From positions 95,837 through 159,836 of the forward strand of contig CALMYB010000017.1 in the NCBI GenBank assembly GCA_937873515.1: 64,000 nt of DNA. The letters are read 5' to 3'. This stretch comes from an uncultured Acidobacteriota bacterium (GTDB lineage Bacteria; Acidobacteriota; Blastocatellia; Pyrinomonadales; Pyrinomonadaceae). Within the stretch, counting starts at the first letter, position 1, and every line of letters begins with the position of its first letter. This document shows, in pieces, positions 9,530-19,157 of the stretch. The notes beneath the pieces were generated by a model. That model was not told the origin of the DNA, did no database searches, and saw only the letters and a program-made list of their open reading frames with translations. The position numbers were made by a program, and so were the translations under genes.

Positions 9530-10510
9530 ATGAACACGCGGAGTGTGCCAGAATCGACGCGTGCTATGATGAGCAACGGCGGTTTTGTGAAGGCGCGGAT
9601 GGACTACACGGCGTATGGTGAGAATATCGGAACAGGAACAGGGCTACGCACTACTGCCCAAGGCTTCGATTCTGCCATCAATCCGCGTCAGCAATATGGT
9701 TTGACCGAACGTGATTCCGCCACAGGATTAGATCATACCCCATGGCGGAAAAATGAAAATAGAGCCGGAAGATGGACAAGTCCAGATCCATTTACAGGCT
9801 CTGCAAGCATCGGCGATCCACAATCATTCAATCGTTACTCATACGTTGGTGGTGACCCGATAAATTGGATAGATCCCTCAGGCTTAAATGAAGCAACGCC
9901 AGTCGAAGGCTGCTCTTACAGCGGAAAGAGAGACCATAACGGAGAGCCGGTTTACGATGGCCATATTGTAAATGGTCGATGTGTGTCAGACTACGGCACA
10001 GTGCAAGTTTTTGCGGGAGATTTAAGCTGGCTATTTGGTGGCGAATCCACTTGGAATCCTGTCGGACAGGGCCATGGCTTCGAGGAGCTAGGTGGTGGCA
10101 GTCCTACAGGAGGCGGCACGACACAAACTGGCGGCGGTAAATATCCAACTCCGCGAACCCAGCAGGACGATCTCAACTCGTGCATTGGGAAAGCGATTGC
10201 GAAATACCTTTCGAACGTTGCTAAGGGAACCGGCCAAACTTATCTTGGCCTTAGTATGGTTGCCGGAGGCGGTGCTATTGCAGCTGCGGGATACCGCTTT
10301 GGAATTAAGCATCTCGGCAGTGCAATAAGTGCCGGTGAAGGAATTAATGCCTTGGCCGCTCCGCACCATATATCAAAAATTGCTTTAATCGGTGTTCCTT
10401 TTTTCGCTGCGGGGTACGCGCTTGCTGACAGGGGGGTAAATAAACTTCGGTTAGCCCCCAGTTCCTTAGACGCGGAAGTTCGACACTGCAGAGAGGTCTT
10501 TAAGAGCTGA
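9530..10510 (+). CDS. Orphan Rhs C-terminal tip cassette, second in array
   Basis: After nine residues the protein joins the Rhs core at STRAMMSNGGFVKARMDYTA and continues through RAGRWTSPDPFTGS and SFNRYSYVGGDPINWIDPSG. It then diverges into about 200 residues unlike the first cassette. The tip is Gly-rich and contains two hydrophobic stretches (around GLSMVAGGGAIAAAGY and IALIGVPFFAAGYALA), which suggests a membrane-acting effector; no known toxin fold is recognised. The core-end DNA (9554-9706) is a near repeat of 8008-8160. The gene lacks YD repeats and a secretion signal, so it is likely a displaced tip used for recombination. GAAGG 10 nt before the ATG could allow translation. Confidence 0.7.
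   Translation: MNTRSVPESTRAMMSNGGFVKARMDYTAYGENIGTGTGLRTTAQGFDSAINPRQQYGLTERDSATGLDHTPWRKNENRAGRWTSPDPFTGSASIGDPQSFNRYSYVGGDPINWIDPSGLNEATPVEGCSYSGKRDHNGEPVYDGHIVNGRCVSDYGTVQVFAGDLSWLFGGESTWNPVGQGHGFEELGGGSPTGGGTTQTGGGKYPTPRTQQDDLNSCIGKAIAKYLSNVAKGTGQTYLGLSMVAGGGAIAAAGYRFGIKHLGSAISAGEGINALAAPHHISKIALIGVPFFAAGYALADRGVNKLRLAPSSLDAEVRHCREVFKS
9554..9706 (+). repeat. Direct repeat copy 2 of Rhs core end
   Basis: Second copy of the Rhs core-end repeat described for 8008-8160. The match begins at TCGACG, just inside the start of the second cassette, marking the recombination boundary. Confidence 0.85.
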
Positions 10511-10530
10511 TTGTCAGCATTATTTGAGAC

Positions 10531-10803
10531 ATGACTATTTTTCTGTTATCGATAATAGCCCTGTTCGGCCTATATTCTATTTTTGTTGCGATCCTCCTAA
10601 TGGCTACCGGGAGGTACTCGAATAACGGGAAGGGAGCTGTCGTAGCGTTACTCACTGCAATCGCGGAGATTGGGATCTCTGTATCAGCCATTTACGTGTA
10701 CATCAACGCGATCCTCTCCGATATCACGCTATGGTTTGCAGTTGGCGTGCTTCTAGGCTTGAACATTCTTGTGTTCGTACTCTGGGGAAAGGTCAAGTAT
10801 TGA
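10531..10803 (+). CDS. Small three-helix membrane protein, possible immunity partner
   Basis: A 90-residue protein almost entirely made of three hydrophobic helices (about residues 2-26, 33-58, 64-86) ending in a short Lys/Tyr tail. It follows the second Rhs tip by 20 bp and overlaps the start of the third Rhs fragment. A membrane protein next to a tip with hydrophobic segments would suit an immunity role against a membrane-acting toxin; that is inference. No family recognised. Confidence 0.55.
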   Translation: MTIFLLSIIALFGLYSIFVAILLMATGRYSNNGKGAVVALLTAIAEIGISVSAIYVYINAILSDITLWFAVGVLLGLNILVFVLWGKVKY

Positions 10804-11669
10804 CGCAAAAAACGGCGAAGCAGTACACTCAGAAGTTCGTTTACGACGCGGTTGGCCGTCTCGAACGCGAAACGGAATATCGCGGTGACAATGGGAATCA
10901 GGTGTACAGTCAGAAATTCAGCTACGACCGTTTTGGGAATCGATATTTGAAAGCTTCGGAGAATTCGGCGGCGAACGATCCGCTTTTTCCGTTCTTTATC
11001 GAAGAAAATAACGTCGATCGTGCAACCAATCGGCTCGCCTCGAACACAAATACGAGTTACGACGAATCGGGCGGTGTCGTTACGGACAACAAGTTTCGCG
11101 GACTGAAATATTTTTACGATGCGAACGGGCGTATGGTGAAGAGTTCGACGTTGAGCGATGTCGAAGTTGGGATCGCGGTGATGGATGCGGCGGGGAACAA
11201 GGTTGCGGAGCGTGTGAATGATGTTTGGCGTTTTTCGGTTTATGATGCATTTGGGAGGCTCGTGGCGGATTACGGAGGGGCGACAGCGACTGACGAGGGC
11301 GGTGTGAAGTTTGTGCAGCAGGACATACGGGGTTCGACGCGGTGCGTTACTAGTTTAACCGGCAATGTTCTTGCGCGTATGGACTATCAGGCTTTTGGCG
11401 AACAGATACCTAACAACATCGGCCAGCGTACCGCAATCGGCTTCACGAACGCCGACTCCATCCGCCACCGCTACGCTCTCACCGAGGACGACACCGGCAC
11501 CGGCCTTGCCGACACCTGGTGGCGCAAACTCGAAAACCGCTCCGGCCGCTGGACCTCCCCCGATCCTTACAACGGCTCAATGTCCCTCGGCGATCCACAG
11601 TCATTCAACCGCTACTCAAAGCCGACTGTCGGCGGCTATCGCCGCCTCCAAGGTTGGTTTGGGCGGTAG
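10800..11669 (+). pseudogene. Third Rhs/YD C-terminal fragment, truncated at both ends
   Basis: Rhs homology starts abruptly at a TTG at 10800 overlapping the stop of the preceding ORF; LTQKTAKQYTQKFVYDAVGR matches the first cassette's TAKQWTQKFSYDDVGR. It carries YD repeats and the core end (RSGRWTSPDPYNGSMS, SFNRYS) and then stops. Instead of the usual DPTG and a tip it enters unrelated repeat DNA and ends 16 residues later. It has lost both the N-terminal part and the effector tip, so it is probably a non-functional remnant. The frame is open upstream to 10731, but that part overlaps the membrane-protein gene and is unlikely to be real. Confidence 0.75.
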
Positions 11670-11716
11670 CCCGGAAAACCTGAGGTTTTCCGCAAATATA
11701 TAGGCAGAGCCTGAGT

Positions 11717-12008
11717 TCCGCCCTTACTCAGGTGCGGGCTTCTGCAAGGTTGGCCTCAAAAGAACGGTTAAATACAGCTTTCAGCTATCAGCCGTTAGCT
11801 TTCAGCCGCAGTATCTCGATCCGCGTGGGAGGCTCTGACAACGGAATCACGCCCTTACTCAGGTGCGGGCTTCTGCAAGGTTGGCCTCAAAGGAGCGTTT
11901 ATATACAGCTTTCAGCTATCAGCCGTTAGCTTTCAGCCGCAGTATCTCGATCCGCGTAGGAGGTTCTGACAACGGAATCACACCCTTACTCGGGTGCGGG
12001 CTCCTACC
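11717..12008. repeat. 131-bp tandem repeat, two full units plus part of a third
   Basis: Units begin at about 11717, 11848 and 11979 (starting CCCTTACTCAGGTGCGGGCT). Each full unit contains CAGCTTTCAGCTATCAGCCG and TTTCAGCCGCAGTATCTCG. Differences are few. Short open frames inside are copies of each other and are not genes. The CAGCTATCAGCCGTTAGC part has a relative at 23310-23332. Confidence 0.9.
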
Positions 12009-12030
12009 GCTGACCGGCCGCTGCTCCCTC

Positions 12031-12075
12031 CACCCCGGCCTTCGGCCACCCCTCCTCGGGCAGGAGGGGAACTGG
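12031..12075. repeat. GC-rich palindromic repeat element (copy A)
   Basis: Two adjacent hairpins: GGCC TTC GGCC at 12037-12047 and an 8-bp stem CCCCTCCT...AGGAGGGG at 12049-12069. The same CCCCTCC/GGAGGGG hairpin with a second GC-rich hairpin beside it occurs inside the atuA gene at 40068-40123. Together they look like a small dispersed REP-like family. No gene is seen from 11670 to 12129. Confidence 0.7.
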
Positions 12076-12129
12076 CGGTTCTGACAAGAGCGGACGAGGG
12101 CGTCCGCCTCTCCGTGCAGGCGGTTCGGA

Positions 12130-13605
<1,476 letters not shown>

Positions 13606-13612
13606 TTATAAA

Positions 13613-13644
13613 CAAAAATGCCCGTGAGAAAAACTCGCGGGCAT
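13613..13644 (-). terminator. Rho-independent terminator after the RodZ-like gene
   Basis: An 11-bp stem (13618-13628 with 13634-13644, one G-T wobble), A5 loop on the plus strand, and a run of T on the minus strand. It separates the RodZ-like gene from guaB. Confidence 0.85.
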
Positions 13645-13677
13645 CGTTCAAGAAAAAACGGTCCTTCGCACGGGTCA

Positions 13678-14754
13678 TCAGTGCGTTTCAGCTCCTGCCG
13701 GCTTTTTCGTCGGTGCGGCCTCCGGTGCTTTTGTGCTTGTTGCCGGCCGTTTTGCAGGCGAGCCGGTGGTCGCCGGCGTCGCAGCGGTATTGGTCGACTT
13801 CGGCGTCGCAGGGGCAACGCTAGGTTTCGGCGTTGCGGTCGCGGCTTCAGGTTTAGGTGTTGCCTCGGCCGGTGCCGGAGTCGAGGTCGGTGGCGCGGCC
13901 GTCACCGGCTGGGCAGCGGTGTTCTCAGCCGCGGCAGGTTCTCCCGGAACCTCACCGCTGATCGAAGCGCTTGCCCAGATCGCAGGCAGCGTGTCCTTGT
14001 CTATCTGAAATTCAATGACGCTCCGTCGCGGGTTGGTCGGAGTTGTCGGCAAGGTTATGGGTTTTCCGTTAATCGAGAGCTTGACGACCTGTGCAAGCGA
14101 GCGTGAGTAGCTCAGCTTAAGGCTTTCCTTTGGCTCGAAGGTCTCGGTAGCTCCTGCCGCGATAAGCTTGCTCTCGCTTCTGCCCCCATCGAGCGACGCG
14201 GTAACGGAAACAGGATCTGTCGTTGCCGAGAACTCGACCTTTAGCGAAGCCATACTGGGCACCGCCGGTTGGGGAGTTGCCGCAGGAATCGCAGGATTCG
14301 AATTCGTATTTGCGCCAGGCGATGTCGAATTAGCGACCGGTTCGGCCTGTCGGTTCTTCAGGTAGTTAAGGCCGAAAAGGACCGCTGCCGTAACGATCGC
14401 GAGAATTACGACGGCCGCGATCACCGTAGGGATCATTGATCCGCCCGCGCGGTCATCCGTCAAAACCTCAGGCCTATAATGCTTTGACGCAGGTTCTGCG
14501 GCCTCCGGGCCGCCATCCGCGTTGATGATACGGGCATAGTCCGCCAGAGCGGACGCCTCATCAACGCCGACGTACTTCGCAAAGGATTTGATAAAACCCT
14601 TGTTGAATATGCCGCCCGGAAGCGTGCGATAATCATCAACCTCGATCGCTTGAAGGTAATGCGGAGAAATTCGCGTGGCTTCGGCGACCTCGGTAATGGA
14701 TATACCTCTTTCTTCGCGGGCGAGCCGCAACTTTTCGCCTAGTGATTGTGACAT
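13678..14754 (-). CDS. RodZ-like helix-turn-helix membrane protein
   Basis: A 358-residue bitopic protein. Residues 1-70 form an HTH (SLGEKLRLAREERGISITEV, then ISPHYLQAIEVDDYRTLPGG) of the RodZ/HTH_25 type. A transmembrane helix (TVIAAVVILAIVTAAVLFGL) follows near residues 115-135. Then comes a DUF4115-like beta domain (KVEFSATTDPVSVTASLDGG) and a long Pro/Ala/Thr-rich tail to the C-terminus. RodZ couples MreB to cell-wall synthesis in rods; this family role is established for close homologues only. The start MSQSLGEK at 14754 is preferred over the 10-residue longer frame. The tail is unusually long and low in complexity. Confidence 0.85.
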   Translation of the reverse strand: MSQSLGEKLRLAREERGISITEVAEATRISPHYLQAIEVDDYRTLPGGIFNKGFIKSFAKYVGVDEASALADYARIINADGGPEAAEPASKHYRPEVLTDDRAGGSMIPTVIAAVVILAIVTAAVLFGLNYLKNRQAEPVANSTSPGANTNSNPAIPAATPQPAVPSMASLKVEFSATTDPVSVTASLDGGRSESKLIAAGATETFEPKESLKLSYSRSLAQVVKLSINGKPITLPTTPTNPRRSVIEFQIDKDTLPAIWASASISGEVPGEPAAAENTAAQPVTAAPPTSTPAPAEATPKPEAATATPKPSVAPATPKSTNTAATPATTGSPAKRPATSTKAPEAAPTKKPAGAETH

Positions 14755-14881
14755 TTCAGACAATTCGCGCCGATGGGGGACCAACCGTTCGTAAAATAAA
14801 AAGTTTAAGCGGTCGAACCTGCTATGTCAATTTCGTAACCGTTCTACAACGCTTGAAGATTCGCAATCTATCGTGATAATT

Positions 14882-14908
14882 TTGGCTATCGAATCTTCGT
14901 GTTATAAA
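14882..14908 (+). promoter_or_regulatory. Probable sigma70-type promoter of the BMC operon
   Basis: TTGGCT at 14882-14887 and an extended -10 (TGT then TATAAA at 14903-14908) lie upstream of the first shell gene. The spacer of 15 bp is short, so the extended -10 may be the main element. Computed by eye only. Confidence 0.45.
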
Positions 14909-14943
14909 ATCCAGCTAGCTTAATTTTAAGTGAGGAACAGTCA

Positions 14944-15336
14944 ATGAGTTTAGAGGCACTCGGAATGGTCGAGACCAAGGGATTTGTCGGTGCTGTCGAG
15001 GCGGCCGATGCAATGGTCAAGGCTGCGAACGTCCAGCTGATCGGTAAGGAATATATCGGCGCCGGATATGTAACGATCTTCGTCCGCGGTGATGTCGGGG
15101 CGGTAAAGGCCGCAACTGATGCGGGTGCGGCCGCTGCACGACGCGTAGGCGAGCTGATCAGCGTCCATGTCATCCCTCGGCCTCACTCCGAGGTCGAGCG
15201 CGTTCTGCCGAAAGGCGGCGCCGTCGGGTACAGTCCTGACGAGAAAGCCCTTCGCGGCGGCGGAAAATCCCTGACCTCCGGCGATGCGGGTTCGTCTGCG
15301 ATCTCGAGCGAAGGCAGCAAGAGCCGCTCGAAGTAG
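14944..15336 (+). CDS. Bacterial microcompartment hexameric shell protein (BMC-H), long form
   Basis: A Pfam BMC-domain protein of the PduA/EutM/CcmK type that tiles the facets of a protein microcompartment. The domain spans residues 1-90: [40 protein letters not shown], then [20 protein letters not shown] and [12 protein letters not shown]. The remaining 40 residues ([18 protein letters not shown] and on) are a Ser/Gly/Lys-rich extension absent from standard 90-100-residue shell proteins. A GAGGAA ribosome site precedes the ATG. First gene of the microcompartment operon. An intercistronic hairpin follows, which may keep shell output high. Confidence 0.96.
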   Translation: MSLEALGMVETKGFVGAVEAADAMVKAANVQLIGKEYIGAGYVTIFVRGDVGAVKAATDAGAAAARRVGELISVHVIPRPHSEVERVLPKGGAVGYSPDEKALRGGGKSLTSGDAGSSAISSEGSKSRSK

Positions 15337-15354
15337 CGTTCCTTTTTTGACCGA

Positions 15355-15391
15355 GTGCCCTCGTTTTCGTGTACTTGGCACGCGAGGGCAC
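15355..15391 (+). promoter_or_regulatory. Intercistronic hairpin in the BMC operon
   Basis: A perfect 9-bp inverted repeat (GTGCCCTCG at 15355-15363 with CGAGGGCAC at 15383-15391) lies between the first shell gene and the aldehyde dehydrogenase. There is no T-run after it. It could act as an mRNA-stability or partial-termination element. Function is inference. Confidence 0.5.
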
Positions 15392-15420
15392 GATTTCCGT
15401 GATTCTTTCCGTTTAGTTCG

Positions 15421-17157
15421 ATGGCCGACAAGGACCTTCTCGCACAACAGGAAGCTCGTGATGCCGTTGACGCGGCATTTGCGGCGTTCTCCGTCTTGGC
15501 GTCTTTCGACCAAACGAAGGTCGATTCAATTTGCGATGCGATGGCGAAGGCGGCCTTGGCGGATTGTGCCCGACTCGGTCAAATGGCGTGTGAGGAGACG
15601 GGATACGGTAGGCCGGAAGACAAGTTCGAGAAGAATCGGTTCGCTGCCGAGGACGTCTGGAATTATTTCAAAGGCCTAAAGACCGTGGGCGTCGTCAACG
15701 ACTCGAACAGCATTGTCGAGATCGTGAGCCCACGCGGCGTGGTGGCTGCGATCATTCCTTCGACGAATCCCACGTCCACGGCGATCTTCAAGATCATCAT
15801 TGCGATCAAATCGCGGAACACGATCGTGCTGTCGCCGCATCCGGCAGCTGCAAAATGTATAGCGGAGATAACGCGAATAATGCGGGACGCAGGCATCAAT
15901 GCCGGCCTTCCTGCGGACGCGATCCGCTGCCTGACGGTTTCGACCATCGAGGGAACTGAGACCTTGATGAAACACAAGCGGACGGCCGTGATCCTCGCAA
16001 CGGGCGGAACGGGCCTTGTTCGCGCCGCCTATTCTTCGGGTAAGCCCGCGTTTGGCGTCGGGCCCGGCAACGTGCCGGTTTTTATTGAGCGGTCGGCGGA
16101 TCCTGCGAAAGCAGTTGCCGACATATTGACGGGCACTTGCTTTGATAACGGCACGATCTGCGCAAGCGAGCAGAGCGTCGTCGTCGATGCACCGATCGAA
16201 GCGGCAGTCCGTGCGGAATTTGCGCGCCAAGGCGGACATTTTCTTTCGCCTGCAGATGCAGATGCTGTCGCGAAGATCCTTTTGACGCCGCAGAGAACGC
16301 TGAATCCCGGCATCGTCGGGAAGGCCGCGGCGTACATCGCTCAGCTTGCAGGCGTCAGCGTTCCTGAAGGTACGCGATGTCTGCTTGCCGATTGCGCGGG
16401 TGTCGGCCGGGAGTTCCCGTGGTCGGTCGAAAAGCTTTCGCCGACACTTGCATTCTTTGTTGCCGACGGCGTTAAAGAAGGTGCCGCCCGATGCGAGGAA
16501 ATTCTTCGCTTCGGCGGAATGGGACACACTGCCGGAATGCACACGAAAGATCGGGAAATGGCCGTTGAGTACGGCAAGCAGATGCCTGCCGCACGCGTGA
16601 TCATCAATTCGCCGACAACTCACGGTGCGATCGGATTCTCTACGGATCTTTCGCCGTCGATGACGCTCGGTTGCGGTTCGTGGGGCGGCAACGTAACTTC
16701 CGACAATGTTTCGCCTCTGCATTTGATGGACGTAAAGCGCGTTGCGTTCGAGACCAAGCCGGTCAACGCGGCGAGTGCGTCTGCGAAACCTTCGCTGCAG
16801 ACGGTGTCAGCCCTTGCTCGGCCAAAGCCGCGGCGCGAAGAGATCGCCAAGATAGTGGATACATTTTTGCGAAATCGCCCCGAGGCCGTTCTTGAACTAG
16901 AGCCGGTGAATCCGCTGCCGACGCCCCCACGTCCTTCTCAGCCGGCAGAAACCGGAGCGAAAGAGACGATAATTCATCACGTTTACGCCGAACCGGTCAT
17001 TGAGAAAGGGCCGCCTCAGCCGGTAGATTTCGTGAGCGAAGACGACGTTCGGCGGGCGGTAGATCGCGGCGAGAAGATCTACATAAACAAGAAGACGATC
17101 GTCACGCCTTCCGCCCGGGATCTTGGTGAGGAGAAAGAGATTTTTGCACGAGTTTAG
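15421..17157 (+). CDS. Acylating aldehyde dehydrogenase, microcompartment-associated
   Basis: Converts an aldehyde plus CoA and NAD+ to acyl-CoA and NADH inside the microcompartment (EutE/PduP/AdhE-N group). The catalytic domain covers about residues 1-450, with [20 protein letters not shown], the Gly-rich [20 protein letters not shown], and the catalytic Cys in [12 protein letters not shown]. At 578 residues it is over 100 longer than EutE. The extra C-terminal part has a short helix ([15 protein letters not shown]), a Pro-rich linker and a conserved-looking end with [20 protein letters not shown]. Such helices after linkers often serve as encapsulation peptides; that is inference. It lies between two shell genes. 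Confidence 0.92.
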   Translation: MADKDLLAQQEARDAVDAAFAAFSVLASFDQTKVDSICDAMAKAALADCARLGQMACEETGYGRPEDKFEKNRFAAEDVWNYFKGLKTVGVVNDSNSIVEIVSPRGVVAAIIPSTNPTSTAIFKIIIAIKSRNTIVLSPHPAAAKCIAEITRIMRDAGINAGLPADAIRCLTVSTIEGTETLMKHKRTAVILATGGTGLVRAAYSSGKPAFGVGPGNVPVFIERSADPAKAVADILTGTCFDNGTICASEQSVVVDAPIEAAVRAEFARQGGHFLSPADADAVAKILLTPQRTLNPGIVGKAAAYIAQLAGVSVPEGTRCLLADCAGVGREFPWSVEKLSPTLAFFVADGVKEGAARCEEILRFGGMGHTAGMHTKDREMAVEYGKQMPAARVIINSPTTHGAIGFSTDLSPSMTLGCGSWGGNVTSDNVSPLHLMDVKRVAFETKPVNAASASAKPSLQTVSALARPKPRREEIAKIVDTFLRNRPEAVLELEPVNPLPTPPRPSQPAETGAKETIIHHVYAEPVIEKGPPQPVDFVSEDDVRRAVDRGEKIYINKKTIVTPSARDLGEEKEIFARV

Positions 17158-17161
17158 ATAG

Positions 17162-17578
17162 ATGGAAGCTGTTGCCGAAAAACCGGTCTGTGCAGAATGC
17201 GGGGCAGATGTCCGCGAAGGGACGCGCTTTTGCTACGCATGCGGAAAGCCTGTGAACGGCCCTGCGCTCGAGGCACCTGCCGAAGAGATCGCGGCTCCGG
17301 CCGATCCGAATGAATGTTCGAGCGTTAAGGCTGATCTCGAAGCCGCTTTTGCACGGGCCGAGCAAAGAACGTCGGCTGAAAGTGAATCGGATGACGGGAA
17401 GATGAGCCGCGTCAGAGCGGCACGCGAGCGTAAGGCCTCGCGCGTCGCCAAGCGGAAGACCGTCCGCTCGGAATGGGTTGAGCCGGTCGATGCTTCCGGG
17501 TTCGGGCTGATGGCCTTCGCAGGGGTTCTATTCATCATCACGGCGATCATTGTTCTCTATCTGGAGGTCTTTAAGTAG
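17162..17578 (+). CDS. Zinc-ribbon membrane protein in BMC operon
   Basis: A 138-residue protein starting four bases after the aldehyde dehydrogenase. The N-terminus is a zinc ribbon (CAECGADVREGTRFCYACGK), the middle is charged (RVRAARERKASRVAKRKT), and the C-terminus is one transmembrane helix (LMAFAGVLFIITAIIVLYLE). Such short zinc-ribbon/TM proteins have no assigned function. Placement in the operon suggests it tethers or organises the compartment at the membrane; that is inference. Confidence 0.85.
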   Translation: MEAVAEKPVCAECGADVREGTRFCYACGKPVNGPALEAPAEEIAAPADPNECSSVKADLEAAFARAEQRTSAESESDDGKMSRVRAARERKASRVAKRKTVRSEWVEPVDASGFGLMAFAGVLFIITAIIVLYLEVFK

Positions 17579-17674
17579 ATGCTCGCAGCAACAGTGATCG
17601 TGTTCGGAAGTATTTTTGCGGTGATGGGCCTTTTTGCCCTCGTCCTGGTTTTCCGAAAGAAGAAAAGCAGCTGA
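17579..17674 (+). CDS. 31-residue single-span membrane peptide
   Basis: The ATG directly abuts the stop codon of the zinc-ribbon gene and the next shell gene starts 16 bp after its stop. It encodes one hydrophobic helix (IVFGSIFAVMGLFALVLVF) followed by a basic tail RKKKSS. Exact packing between two operon genes supports a real coding sequence. Function unknown; the basic tail would face the cytoplasm. Confidence 0.6.
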   Translation: MLAATVIVFGSIFAVMGLFALVLVFRKKKSS

Positions 17675-17689
17675 TCTTTGGAGAAATTT

Positions 17690-18010
17690 ATGCAGGCTTT
17701 GGGAATGGTCGAATGTTTTGGCTTGGTCGCGATGATCGAGGCTGCGGATGCGATGGTGAAGGCCGCTAATGTCAAGCTCGTAGGGTACGAGAAGATCGAT
17801 GCGGGCCTCGTAACTGCGATCGTGCGCGGTGAGGTCGGTGCTGTAAAGGCGGCGGTGGATGCCGGTGCGGCCGCGGCAAGAAAGGTCGGCCAGGTAACGG
17901 CAACTCATGTCATTCCTCGTCCCCACGAGAATGTTGACGATGGAATTCCTGTCCTTGTAACGGGCGAGACCACGCGCAAGAAGATCTCAGGCTCTGTCCC
18001 CGAGAAATAG
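17690..18010 (+). CDS. Bacterial microcompartment hexameric shell protein (BMC-H)
   Basis: A second shell protein, 106 residues, similar to the first: [72 protein letters not shown]. It has only a short C-terminal extension, so it is probably the plain facet tile. ATG 17690 has GGAG at 17680-17683. The TTG at 17678 is rejected. No pentameric vertex gene (BMC-P) is present in the window, so the shell would need one encoded elsewhere. Confidence 0.96.
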   Translation: MQALGMVECFGLVAMIEAADAMVKAANVKLVGYEKIDAGLVTAIVRGEVGAVKAAVDAGAAAARKVGQVTATHVIPRPHENVDDGIPVLVTGETTRKKISGSVPEK

Positions 18011-18020
18011 CCCTTCCGCT

Positions 18021-19139
18021 TTAGTTCTTTGGTAAATTGGTCGTATTTGCCGGCTTTGCAAGGCTAGGCGGGCCGTTCTCGATGTCTGCTGTCCGGCCTG
18101 CACGCGTAACGGGAATACGCTTTTGGCCGTTCGGACCGTCCGCGACGACGACCTTTATCGCCCTGAACTTGCCGTCCTTTCTGTCGTTCGTCGGAATATA
18201 ACCGATAGAATACTGAGTTCTGAGCTCACCAGAGATCTGCTTGGCGATATCGGGAAGTTCGCCCACATCTGCCGGGAAGTATGTCTTTCCGCCGCTTTCA
18301 TCCGCAATTCGCTGCAGGAACGCCTTTGCCTTTTCCTGCGGACTTTTGCCGATAAAACCGCCTTCTTTGCTCAGGTCGCCCAAGAAGCCTACAACATAGA
18401 TCTGAACTTCGGATTCCCGCAGAAGGTCCATCAGCTGCTTTTCGTTGTAGTAGCTGTCGCGGTCCTCACCGTCGGTCACAAGGACGATGGCGCGTCGTCG
18501 TCGGTCGTCCATCTTCTTCGATTGCTCGTACTTATCGACATTTTCAACAGCTAGATAGACCGCGTCGATTATCGCCGTTTGGCCGCCCTCGATAAAGAGG
18601 TTGTCAAGCGAATCGTTAAGGTCCTGCTTATTGGTCGTGAACGGCTGCTCGATCGTGATCTTGTCTCGGCCGATGAACCGGACGATCTCGGTCTCGTCCT
18701 CTGGCTTATTCTTGTCGATGAGTATCTTGCCGGCCTCGATGACCTTATCGAGCTGAGCACGCATTGAGCCTGAGTTATCAAGCACCAATGCATAGTTGGT
18801 CGGAACTTCTGAACGGGAAAAGAAATCGATCGTCTGGAGAACGCCGTCCTCAAAGATCTTAAAGTCCTTTTCGGGTACGTCGTTTATCGTTCGATTATTG
18901 CGGTCAACGACACGGACATTGAGATTTACGAGTTCCGCTTCGACCCTGATGACATCGTCATCAGGATTCGGTGTCGGTGAAGGCGTTGGCGTGGCTTTAA
19001 CTGCCGGCGTGGGCGTCGGAGTCGGTAGGCGATGCCGGCCATCCGATTCGGCTGCATCGGCCGATCTTGAGAAAACGGCAAATATACCAACGGCCGCAGC
19101 GAGTGCGGCCACGAGAACAGTAGCTTTCGAAGCTTTCAT
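18021..19139 (-). CDS. VWFA-related exported protein (Acidobacteria type)
   Basis: A 372-residue protein with an N-terminal signal segment (ATVLVAALAAAVGIFAVFSR), a Pro/Thr linker and a beta region (VEAELVNLNVRVVDRNNRTI, DVPEKDFKIFEDGVLQTIDF). A von Willebrand A domain with metal site DNSGSMRAQ, GGQTAIIDAVYLA and VTDGEDRDSYYNE follows. The C-terminus has QYSIGYIPTN. This layout matches the VWFA-related domain proteins abundant in Acidobacteria. Likely periplasmic or surface metal-dependent adhesion. Second gene of a two-gene minus-strand unit. Start MKASKATV at 19139 preferred over the frame start 19157. Confidence 0.9.
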   Translation of the reverse strand: MKASKATVLVAALAAAVGIFAVFSRSADAAESDGRHRLPTPTPTPAVKATPTPSPTPNPDDDVIRVEAELVNLNVRVVDRNNRTINDVPEKDFKIFEDGVLQTIDFFSRSEVPTNYALVLDNSGSMRAQLDKVIEAGKILIDKNKPEDETEIVRFIGRDKITIEQPFTTNKQDLNDSLDNLFIEGGQTAIIDAVYLAVENVDKYEQSKKMDDRRRRAIVLVTDGEDRDSYYNEKQLMDLLRESEVQIYVVGFLGDLSKEGGFIGKSPQEKAKAFLQRIADESGGKTYFPADVGELPDIAKQISGELRTQYSIGYIPTNDRKDGKFRAIKVVVADGPNGQKRIPVTRAGRTADIENGPPSLAKPANTTNLPKN

Positions 19140-19157
19140 CAAAGGATCTTCACTCAA

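Noticed and set aside
11732..12084. Two similar short plus-strand ORFs
   Set aside because: They are the same translation of successive 131-bp repeat units, not genes.
15676..16722. Minus-strand frame opposite the aldehyde dehydrogenase
   Set aside because: Arg/Asp/His-rich antisense translation without start signals or homology.
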